NCBI GenBank assembly: GCA_937876195.1
Contig: CALEIK010000039.1
Coordinates: 1 to 44,302 of the forward strand
DNA from: an uncultured Flavobacteriales bacterium
GTDB taxonomy: Bacteria > Bacteroidota > Bacteroidia > Flavobacteriales_D > Crocinitomicaceae
Reading direction: 5' to 3'
DNA: 44,302 nucleotides
Positions 7,512-14,698 of this stretch are shown piece after piece. The translations under genes were made by a program, and so were the position numbers. Numbering within the stretch: position 1 is the first letter of the stretch; every line of letters starts with the position of its first letter. The notes beneath the pieces are model-generated. The model saw only the letters and a program-made list of their open reading frames with translations, did not search any database and was not told where the DNA came from.

Positions 7512-8456
7512 ATGAAAAAGTCAATTTTAGCAGTAGCAGTTGTTCTAGGATCAACTACTTTATTTGCACAAAATTTAGAATCAAAAAATGGGGAGGCTTA
7601 TTTACCAGCAGCTGGTGATTGGGCTATTGGAGTAGACGCTACACCATTCCTTAGTTATGTAGGTAACCTTATTGGAGGTGGGCAAGGAAACAATGCTGCT
7701 CCAACATGGAACTACCTAACTACTAACCAAACGATTACTGGGAAGTACTTCGTAGCAGATGACATGGCATACCGTGGATCTTTAAGATTAGGTTTCGGAT
7801 CCGCATCTACTAAAGCGGTAGTAGCTGATCGTTCTATCGATCCTGCTGCTCCATCTACATGGCCAGCAAATGCAGCTGAAGTAGAAAATGTAAGAAAAGT
7901 TGGTTCTATGAACATCGGTATTGGTGTTGGTATGGAAAAAAGAAGAGGTTTTGGACGTCTTCAAGGTTTCTACGGAGCTGAATTAGGTATTATGCTTTCT
8001 TCAAATTCAGAAAAGTATGAGTATGGAAACGCTTTAACTGCTTCAACTTCTGCAGTAGACGTTAACATTGCTGGTGCTGATAATTTCGCAGGCGCAGGAA
8101 ACGTTGTTGCCGGTGGTGATACCGATGGACAAGGTAACGCTAACGATTATCGTGTTACTGAAATGAAAAGCGGTTTAGGTTTCGGAATTGGTCTTAGAGG
8201 ATTTATCGGAGCTGAGTACTTCGTATTGCCAAGATTGGCAGTAGGTGGTGAGTTCGGATGGGGACTTGTTTTCGCTAGCCAAGGTGCTTCTTCAACTACT
8301 TACGAAACTGAAGGTTTCACTTCAACTGGTACTGTTGAGCAAATCGAAACTAGAACTATGGAAGGTGGTAAATCTTCTTCTTTCGGTGTTGATACTGATA
8401 ACGTAAACACTGTATTTGGACCTGCAGGTACTTTAAGAATGACTTTCCACTTCTAG
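7512..8456 (+). CDS. Outer-membrane beta-barrel protein, unknown function
   Basis: This 314-residue precursor has a signal peptide (residues 1-19, ending TTLFAQ). The mature part is Gly/Ala/Thr-rich with alternating hydrophobic strands (GSLRLGFGS, VGSMNIGIGVGMEKRRGFGRLQGFYGAELGIML, GIGLRGFIGAEYFVLPRLAVGGEFGWGLVF) and a terminal aromatic, TLRMTFHF, as in outer-membrane barrels. Two loop regions (about 115-130 and 180-215) are Asp/Asn/Gly-rich. Codon choice looks more uniform than in neighbours (GGT/GGA, GCT, CGT, TTA), suggesting high expression. It has its own promoter-like region and strong terminator. The ligand or role is not recognisable. Confidence 0.85.
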   Translation: MKKSILAVAVVLGSTTLFAQNLESKNGEAYLPAAGDWAIGVDATPFLSYVGNLIGGGQGNNAAPTWNYLTTNQTITGKYFVADDMAYRGSLRLGFGSASTKAVVADRSIDPAAPSTWPANAAEVENVRKVGSMNIGIGVGMEKRRGFGRLQGFYGAELGIMLSSNSEKYEYGNALTASTSAVDVNIAGADNFAGAGNVVAGGDTDGQGNANDYRVTEMKSGLGFGIGLRGFIGAEYFVLPRLAVGGEFGWGLVFASQGASSTTYETEGFTSTGTVEQIETRTMEGGKSSSFGVDTDNVNTVFGPAGTLRMTFHF

Positions 8457-8476
8457 TAAGTAGAAAAATAAATTTT

Positions 8477-8506
8477 AAAAGGGCATCTTTTGATGCCCTT
8501 TTTTTA
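8477..8506 (+). terminator. Strong intrinsic terminator after the outer-membrane protein gene
   Basis: The perfect 11-bp stem AAAAGGGCATC/GATGCCCTTTT has a TTTT loop and continues into a T-tract. It lies 20 bp after the stop codon. Confidence 0.92.
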
Positions 8507-8656
8507 TGTCACAACTTTTATTTCATTGCATCTTAAACTCCTCAGATTAAAATAAATGTTTGTAAATCAGATAAATCTGTTGTAAATTGTAAAACAAGAA
8601 CTGAGAATAGAACCCATGAAATAGAAATTTTCTCTCCATGAACCAAATGTAAACCA

Positions 8657-8678
8657 TTGAACATTCAATTTTGTTCAA
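8657..8678. promoter_or_regulatory. Overlapping inverted repeats upstream of a small gene
   Basis: TTGAACA (8657-8663) and TGTTCAA (8672-8678) form a 7-bp inverted repeat with an 8-nt spacer. An inner TTGAACATTCAA (8657-8668) is itself palindromic. They end 16 nt before the start codon at 8695, so they could be a hairpin leader or an operator. No known regulator is assigned. Confidence 0.3.
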
Positions 8679-8694
8679 CTAAATACAGAGCGTT

Positions 8695-8919
8695 ATGGGA
8701 AATGATGTACTTAGAAAAAAGAAAAGCTCGGACAGCAATGAGTTAGAGCTTGTATTGTTCGGAATCGACAAAAAATGGGTGCGCTCCTCTAAAGGAGAAT
8801 GGGTAGAAAAAAAAGACCCATTACCAATAGAAGAAAATCCAGCGGAAAACATTATAGAAGAAGCAGAAATCATACTTCAGCCAAAGCGTGCTTCATGGAT
8901 GTTTTGGAAAAGCAAATGA
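8695..8919 (+). CDS. Small charged hypothetical protein
   Basis: This 74-residue protein is not recognised. It is rich in Lys and Glu (start MGNDVLRKKKSSDSNELELV, end RASWMFWKSK) with a central acidic segment PIEENPAENIIEEAEII. It has no signal peptide or membrane helix and is probably cytoplasmic. The reading frame is favoured over the antisense frame because of its ordinary amino-acid composition and an intact start and stop in a gap otherwise lacking genes. It is convergent with the pirin gene. Confidence 0.5.
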   Translation: MGNDVLRKKKSSDSNELELVLFGIDKKWVRSSKGEWVEKKDPLPIEENPAENIIEEAEIILQPKRASWMFWKSK

Positions 8920-8958
8920 TTCGAAAATAAGTTCTAGGAAACGATACCGTACTGGTGA

Positions 8959-9966
8959 TTAACTTCTCTGCTTAACCTCTTCGCTTCCGTCAGCATAACG
9001 CGCAAATCTACCTATGTTTTTGTCATGCACTTGATCGTAGCGTGACCAGGGCCAACCTCCAAAATGATCCTTTTGGTAGTCTTCAAAAGCCTCCTGAATT
9101 TCTTGTCGTGAATTCATAACAAAAGGTCCATGCTGAACAACTGGCTCGTTAATCGGTCGTCCTTGAAGGATAAGAAGTTTTGACACCCCTCCTCCATTTT
9201 CAATTGATACATCTTGATCTGATGCTACATCCACAGCGTGATAGCTTGGAATTTCTTCGCTATCAACTTGTAACTCCGCACCATCGTAGAAGTAAATACT
9301 TCTATTAATTCCTTGTTCGGTAGCTGGCACAGTTACCTTAGTATTAGCCGACATCTGAAGAGTAAACACACCCACGTGATTTTTCTTATCAAATGCCCAA
9401 GAATCCTTTGGCGGGGTTGGTGAATTCTTACCGAAAAGCTCGCCGACTAGCACCTCAACGTGAATCCCATCTGAGTACTCAAATGCGCAACGATCTTCAC
9501 TCCAAAACATTTTGTAGTCGGGATCTGCCATTTTTTTTGACTTTGGTAGATTCAACCAGATTTGAAAAAATTCGAGTGGATTAGTCCCGGTCTCATTAAG
9601 CAATGGGAACATTTCAGAATGCATTAAACCTCTTCCGGCGGTCATCCACTGTAAGTCACCGTCTCCATACCTCCCAGCTCCGCCTGCTGAATCGGCATGA
9701 TCTATCATTCCTGTTGTAACTGCAGTAAGCGTTTCAAAACCACGATGCGGATGACCAGGAAAACCTGGTATTTTTTCGCCATGATACATGCGCCAACCAT
9801 CCTTAATAGTAAAATCTTGACCCAAGTTTCTTCCCTCCAATGAGGCCAAAGGTCCCATTTCTCCGTTTCCTTGAGGATATTCATCCTTATGATGTACACA
9901 AAATAAAAATGGATCTTGTGTTTCCCATTGAAATCCTAATGCTCTAACTTTTTTAATTGCCGTCAT
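8959..9966 (-). CDS. Pirin family protein (bicupin)
   Basis: Pirins are bicupin metalloproteins; some act as quercetin 2,3-dioxygenases, and others respond to oxidative or electrophile stress. The 335-residue protein has the metal-binding set of the N-terminal cupin: HPH (H72, H74) within GHPHRGFETL and HSE (H116, E118) within GRGLMHSEMFP. The C-terminal cupin contains the conserved LILQGRPINEPVVQHGPFVMN. It is longer than the usual 230-290 residues because of an N-terminal segment and the C-terminal tail GGWPWSRYDQV. Its promoter region carries an 18-bp palindrome, suggesting repression by a dimeric regulator. Confidence 0.92.
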   Translation of the reverse strand: MTAIKKVRALGFQWETQDPFLFCVHHKDEYPQGNGEMGPLASLEGRNLGQDFTIKDGWRMYHGEKIPGFPGHPHRGFETLTAVTTGMIDHADSAGGAGRYGDGDLQWMTAGRGLMHSEMFPLLNETGTNPLEFFQIWLNLPKSKKMADPDYKMFWSEDRCAFEYSDGIHVEVLVGELFGKNSPTPPKDSWAFDKKNHVGVFTLQMSANTKVTVPATEQGINRSIYFYDGAELQVDSEEIPSYHAVDVASDQDVSIENGGGVSKLLILQGRPINEPVVQHGPFVMNSRQEIQEAFEDYQKDHFGGWPWSRYDQVHDKNIGRFARYADGSEEVKQRS

Positions 9967-9976
9967 AATTATGTAT

Positions 9977-9994
9977 TATTTACCATGGTAAATA
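9977..9994. promoter_or_regulatory. 18-bp perfect palindrome, probable operator of the pirin gene
   Basis: TATTTACCATGGTAAATA is self-complementary over all 18 bases and sits 10 bp upstream of the pirin start codon, in the divergent gap shared with the thioesterase gene. On the minus strand it overlaps a -7-like TATATTTA, with TTTTGG about 20 nt further upstream, so a bound dimer would block the promoter. The regulator gene is not next to it. Confidence 0.6.
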
Positions 9995-10095
9995 TATAGC
10001 AAGTAAAGGATTCACCAAAATAAATACTGTTAATTCTTCTGAATTTTTGCCTAAATTGAGTAGATTACATCAATTAAACCAAAAGACAAATATTC

Positions 10096-10563
10096 ATGAA
10101 TAGTGAAATCACCTTTCAATTTATAAGCGAGCCTTCAGATGTGAATTTTGGAGGAAAAGTGCACGGCGGACAAGTAATGAAATGGATTGATCAAACTGCA
10201 TATGCCTGTGCAACAAACTGGGCGCAAAGTTACTGTGTTACCGTATATGTCGGAGGAATTCGATTTTACAGACCTATTTCCATTGGTGCCATTGTTAAAG
10301 TTAAAGCACAAGTCATCTACACAGGAACTACAAGCATTCACATTTCCGTAGATGTCTTTTCAAGAACACTTAAATCCAATAAATTTGAAAAAACGACGCA
10401 TTGTGTAATCGTTTTCGTTTCCACGGATGAAAACGGAAAACCCATTCCTGTGCAGAAATTTGTTCCAAAAAGTGAATATCAGACAGAATTGGAGAAGTAT
10501 GCGCTGAGGCTCATAGAGCTACGAAAATCCATTGACGCAGAGATGAGCAGATTCATCGAATAA
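10096..10563 (+). CDS. Acyl-CoA thioesterase (hot-dog fold, YciA/BFIT-like)
   Basis: It is predicted to hydrolyse acyl-CoA thioesters in the cytoplasm. The 155-residue protein has the family's conserved entry FGGKVHGGQVMKWIDQTAYACA (residues about 18-39), which forms the hot-dog helix and active-site region. It continues with the strands VTVYVGGIRFYRPISIGAIVKVKAQV and the typical THCVIVFVSTDENGKPIPVQKFVP. The length fits single-domain hexameric enzymes. Chain-length preference cannot be read from the sequence. It is divergent from pirin. Confidence 0.9.
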   Translation: MNSEITFQFISEPSDVNFGGKVHGGQVMKWIDQTAYACATNWAQSYCVTVYVGGIRFYRPISIGAIVKVKAQVIYTGTTSIHISVDVFSRTLKSNKFEKTTHCVIVFVSTDENGKPIPVQKFVPKSEYQTELEKYALRLIELRKSIDAEMSRFIE

Positions 10564-10616
10564 CTCGTCAGAAAGTTTGTTTAAAAAAAATAATTGGATA
10601 CTTTTTTAAGTAATTT

Positions 10617-10647
10617 TTGTTATATTTATTCAATCTTAATAAGTTTA
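10617..10647 (+). promoter_or_regulatory. Promoter candidate for the PAS/GAF kinase gene
   Basis: TTG (10617-10619, within TTTTTG) and the -7-like box TAAGTTTA (10640-10647, one mismatch) are exactly 20 nt apart. The start codon lies 28 nt downstream. Confidence 0.4.
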
Positions 10648-10675
10648 AGTTATTATTAACATCTGCGCACACACA

Positions 10676-13600
10676 ATGACCAAATCTGACGAAAGAGATA
10701 GCAAAGCTTCGCCACATGTTGGGAATCATCAATCATTCAAAGTCCTTGTAGATACTTTCAAAAATTCAGCCAACGCCGTTGCAATAGTTGAGAGCAATGA
10801 TTTACATGGAGAATTGGTGTACTGTAACACCGCTTTCACCAAAATTACCGGATATAAGAATGTAGAAGCTATAGGTATGACTGTGAATGAACTTTACGGT
10901 CCTGAAACCAATAGTGAGCATATATTGAAACTCACTGATTCAATTCAACGGAAGAAATCCTGTGAAGTTGAAATTCTCTGTTACCGTAAAGACAAGCAAA
11001 CGTTTTGGTCGAATGTTTCCATTAATCCCGTTCCGACTGAAGATAGTTCCACTACATTCTTTATATATATATTTCACGACGTGACTGAAGCAAAGCAAGA
11101 GATGCTTCAAAAAAAATTACTCCATGAAATAGGCGAATTATTCTATCAAGAAGCGCCATTACCAGCTCTATTAAAGAAAATGATGATTCATTTCGTGAAT
11201 CTAGGAAAATTCAATTTGGCTGAGATCTGGCTAGTCAATACTGGAACTTCAGAACTCAATCTAAAGGCCTATTCATCCTCAAACGATGCTACACTTAAAT
11301 TTTATGACGATTCAACAAAAAGCTTCAAACTGGGGGAAGGACTTCCTGGAAATGTATGGAAAACGAAAAAGGAAGAAATTTGGGATAATATAGACGCGCG
11401 AAAAGATTTCATTCGAAAAAGTGCCGCAGAAAAGCTTGGTTTAAAGTCTGCACTTGGACTTCCGTTAATCAATGATGATCAGGTAATAGGAGTACTTGTT
11501 TTCTTTTCGGATAATGCTGCATCTAGTCTTGAACATTACAAAGATTTTTTTAAAAACATAAAAGTCGCGCTGGGTTTAGAACTGAAACGAAAGCTTTTGG
11601 AGGAAGATCTTAAACAACTTGTCGAATATTCCCCTGACATACTTTGTATTGCTGGATCTGAAGGGAAATTCATTAGAGTAAACCCTGCTTTCTGCAGGCT
11701 ATTGGAATATACAGAAGAGGAGTTAACAACCTGCCCATTTACCACCTTTCTGCACCCTGATGATCGCATTAGTACAGAAACGGAATACGGCGAAACAATT
11801 TCAAATTCACGACGGGCAAATGGATTTGTCAACAGGTATCTTACAAAATCTGGCAAAACCAAATGGATTTCATGGGATTCATCTGAAATCAGTAGTCAAG
11901 ATGGTTCAAATTTTGCCTATGGTAGAGATATTACAGAACAAAAAGAATTAGAAGACCTGCTGGATAATGCCACGCGACTTGCTAGAATTGGAGGTTGGGA
12001 AATAGACCTAACCAATGATACTGTCTACTGGTCACCAATTACCTATGAAATTCATGAGGCCGATAAGAATTTCGTCCCTACTATTAAAAATGTCTATAAA
12101 TTTTACACTGATGAGTTTCAATCAACGGTGTTGGATAAGATTGAAAAGGCGATTGCTAAAAAAATTCCTTGGGAATATGAAGCACTTATTACGACAAAAA
12201 AGGGAAATGACTGCTGGGTAAAAGTAGTTGGACAAGCAAAATTCAAGGATAATAAGTACGTTGGATCTTACGGAAGTATACAGGATATTCACCAGCGTAA
12301 ATCCACCGAGCTCCTTCTATCAAGTACCGCTGATAATATTCCAGGAGCCATTTTTCAATACATGATTCGCCCTGATGGTACAGACGCTATCCTTCAGTTA
12401 ACCAAAGGCGCTTATGATTTATGGAATCTTTCCCCTGAAGAATGCATGACAGACATCAGTCTCATATGGAATCAAACCAAGGGTGGTGGTGACTACGACA
12501 TTGTTGCCGAAACAATTGGGAAATCCGCCGAAACTTTGGAAGATTGGTATTGTCAATATCGCAGTAAACTTCCGAATGGCAAGATTATTTGGCATGAAGG
12601 GTATGGGAAACCTCAAAAGCTAAAGGACGGAAGCATACTTTGGGATTCATTGATTATTGATATTACTGCTCAGAAACAGAACCAATTAGAGCTAGAGAAA
12701 AGTGTAAAAACCATAGAGGACTACAAATTTGCGCTAGATCAGTCTGCAATCGTTGCCATTACAAACAAAAAAGGAGAAATTTTATCGGTAAATGATAATT
12801 TTTGCACGATCTCAAAGTTCGACCGAAGCGAACTCATCGGAAAGACACATAAACTGATAAATTCTGGTTTTCACGAAAGAGAATTTTTCGTTCATTTGTG
12901 GAAAACAATTGCCCGAGGCAACGTATGGCGTGGTGAAATCAAAAACAAGGCAAAAGATGGGTCCTATTATTGGGTGGACACTACCATTGTTCCCTTTCTT
13001 GATAAAAAAAACAAACCTTTTCAGTACCTCGCAATTCGATTTGATGTGACTTCTAGAAAGCTCGCCGATGAGGAAATTCAAAGGTCCAATGAACGTTTTC
13101 AGAAAGTTGCCGAAGCAACCCATGATGCCATATGGGATTGGGATATAGCGAATGACACCTTATACCGAGGTTCTGGATTCAAAGAACTGTTTGGATACGA
13201 CGTTAAAACTAAAATTGAATCCTCCAATTTTTGGAAGGACAAATTTCATCCAGACGATTTACCAGATATCATTCAAAGCCTTGAAGCGGCAATTAAGGAT
13301 CCAACAATATCCAATTGGTCGCACGAATATCGAATTCTTCAGAAAAATGAAACAATAGTAAGTGTCGTAGATAGAGGTGTTATAATTCGAAATGAAAAAG
13401 GTACCGCGATCAGAATGGTAGGTGCTATCACAAACATTACGCATCGAAAAGAATATGAGGAATCATTGATGCAACTAAACTTCTCCCTTACCGAAAGAGC
13501 AAAGGAACTTGCAGTGTCCAACGCCGAGCTTGAACAATTTGCTTTCGTTGCCTCACACGATTTACAGGAACCACTCAGAATGGTGACGAGTTTTCTTACT

Positions 13601-14200
13601 CAATTAGAAAAAAAATACGCAGATTCTCTGGATGATAAAGCAAAGCAATACATTCATTTTGCAGTGGATGGTGCAAAACGAATGCGTGAAATCATACTGA
13701 ATCTATTGGATTTCTCGCAGGTTGGAAAGCATAAAGATAGTCTCGAAGCAATTTCACTTGAAAAGGTGGTACAAGAAACACTAAACATGCAGAGTCAACT
13801 AATTTTAGAGCGAAAAGCCAAAATCACATTTAAAAATTTACCTACGGTCTATTCCTATCATTCTCCCCTACTGCAGATTTTTCAAAATTTGATAGGAAAT
13901 GGCATAAAATATTCAAAAGAGAACCTTGCTCCAGTCATTCGAGTTTCAGCGAAAGAATTAGACAATGCTTGGGAAATATCAATTCAAGACAACGGAATTG
14001 GAATAGATCCCGAATACCATGATAAAATTTTCGTCCTGTTTCAACGGCTGCACCATAAAGAGGAATACTCCGGAACGGGAATAGGGTTAGCTGTTGTCAA
14101 AAAAATAATTGAAAGCCTAGGAGGTGATATTTGGTTGGAATCACAACCAGATAACGGAAGTATTTTTTATTTTACATTACCAAAAACTAATAGATTATGA
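10676..14200 (+). CDS. Multi-PAS/GAF sensor histidine kinase
   Basis: This is a 1174-residue cytoplasmic kinase with no membrane helix seen. Domains in order are: PAS (about 20-140), GAF (150-305, with GEGLPGNVW and LGLPLINDDQVIGVLVFF), then five PAS/PAC units starting near 311, 435, 546, 684 and 808. The phospho-acceptor helix ASHDLQEPLRMV (His961) and the ATPase domain (about 1065-1172; FQNLIGNGIKYS, QDNGIGID, GTGIGLAVVKKI) follow. The H-box type SHDLQEPLR is that of phytochrome-like kinases that pair with Rcp1-type receivers. It overlaps the receiver gene by ATGA (14197-14200). The sensed signals are unknown; GAF and PAS pockets could bind small ligands, haem or flavin, but no ligand residue is diagnostic. 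Confidence 0.92.
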   Translation: MTKSDERDSKASPHVGNHQSFKVLVDTFKNSANAVAIVESNDLHGELVYCNTAFTKITGYKNVEAIGMTVNELYGPETNSEHILKLTDSIQRKKSCEVEILCYRKDKQTFWSNVSINPVPTEDSSTTFFIYIFHDVTEAKQEMLQKKLLHEIGELFYQEAPLPALLKKMMIHFVNLGKFNLAEIWLVNTGTSELNLKAYSSSNDATLKFYDDSTKSFKLGEGLPGNVWKTKKEEIWDNIDARKDFIRKSAAEKLGLKSALGLPLINDDQVIGVLVFFSDNAASSLEHYKDFFKNIKVALGLELKRKLLEEDLKQLVEYSPDILCIAGSEGKFIRVNPAFCRLLEYTEEELTTCPFTTFLHPDDRISTETEYGETISNSRRANGFVNRYLTKSGKTKWISWDSSEISSQDGSNFAYGRDITEQKELEDLLDNATRLARIGGWEIDLTNDTVYWSPITYEIHEADKNFVPTIKNVYKFYTDEFQSTVLDKIEKAIAKKIPWEYEALITTKKGNDCWVKVVGQAKFKDNKYVGSYGSIQDIHQRKSTELLLSSTADNIPGAIFQYMIRPDGTDAILQLTKGAYDLWNLSPEECMTDISLIWNQTKGGGDYDIVAETIGKSAETLEDWYCQYRSKLPNGKIIWHEGYGKPQKLKDGSILWDSLIIDITAQKQNQLELEKSVKTIEDYKFALDQSAIVAITNKKGEILSVNDNFCTISKFDRSELIGKTHKLINSGFHEREFFVHLWKTIARGNVWRGEIKNKAKDGSYYWVDTTIVPFLDKKNKPFQYLAIRFDVTSRKLADEEIQRSNERFQKVAEATHDAIWDWDIANDTLYRGSGFKELFGYDVKTKIESSNFWKDKFHPDDLPDIIQSLEAAIKDPTISNWSHEYRILQKNETIVSVVDRGVIIRNEKGTAIRMVGAITNITHRKEYEESLMQLNFSLTERAKELAVSNAELEQFAFVASHDLQEPLRMVTSFLTQLEKKYADSLDDKAKQYIHFAVDGAKRMREIILNLLDFSQVGKHKDSLEAISLEKVVQETLNMQSQLILERKAKITFKNLPTVYSYHSPLLQIFQNLIGNGIKYSKENLAPVIRVSAKELDNAWEISIQDNGIGIDPEYHDKIFVLFQRLHHKEEYSGTGIGLAVVKKIIESLGGDIWLESQPDNGSIFYFTLPKTNRL

Positions 14201-14625
14201 CACCAATACACATTTTACTTGTGGAGGATAACGAGGGCGATATTCTCTTAACAAAAGAAGCACTTGAAGAAAGTAAAATTATCAATAATGTAAGTACCGT
14301 AAGGAACGGAAAAGAGGCAATTCAATTTGTTTTTAAACAAGGTGAATTTGCAGATCAAACTGCTCCAGACCTTATCCTTTTAGACATCAACCTACCACTT
14401 AAGAGTGGACATGAAGTACTCAAAGAAATCAAGGGTAATTCAGAAACTACTCATATACCCATTATTATGCTTACAACTTCCTCCACCAAGAAAGATATCC
14501 TGATGTCCTATGAACACCATGCAAATTGTTACGTCACAAAGCCAGTCGAAGTAAACGACTTCCTGAATGCCATCATCAGCATAGAAAACTTTTGGTTCTC
14601 TATCGTTCAGTTGCCTTCACAATGA
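14197..14625 (+). CDS. Rcp1-like single-domain response regulator
   Basis: This 142-residue protein is a receiver domain alone. It has the acidic pair E10/D11 (LLVEDNEGD), the phospho-acceptor Asp63 in LLDINLP, the switch Thr in MLTTSS (about 93) and Lys115 in YVTKPVE. The extended loop after D63 and the sequence GHEVLKEIKG are typical of Rcp1-type regulators, which work with SHDLQEPLR kinases. There is no output domain, so it must act by protein contact or phosphotransfer. The 4-bp overlap with the kinase gene makes that kinase its likely partner. Confidence 0.93.
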   Translation: MTPIHILLVEDNEGDILLTKEALEESKIINNVSTVRNGKEAIQFVFKQGEFADQTAPDLILLDINLPLKSGHEVLKEIKGNSETTHIPIIMLTTSSTKKDILMSYEHHANCYVTKPVEVNDFLNAIISIENFWFSIVQLPSQ

Positions 14626-14698
14626 TTCAATAGCAGTTGTTTATACATCATTTCTTCTTAAATTTGGGGATATTACTATAATCCTGCAATTTGCCTAT

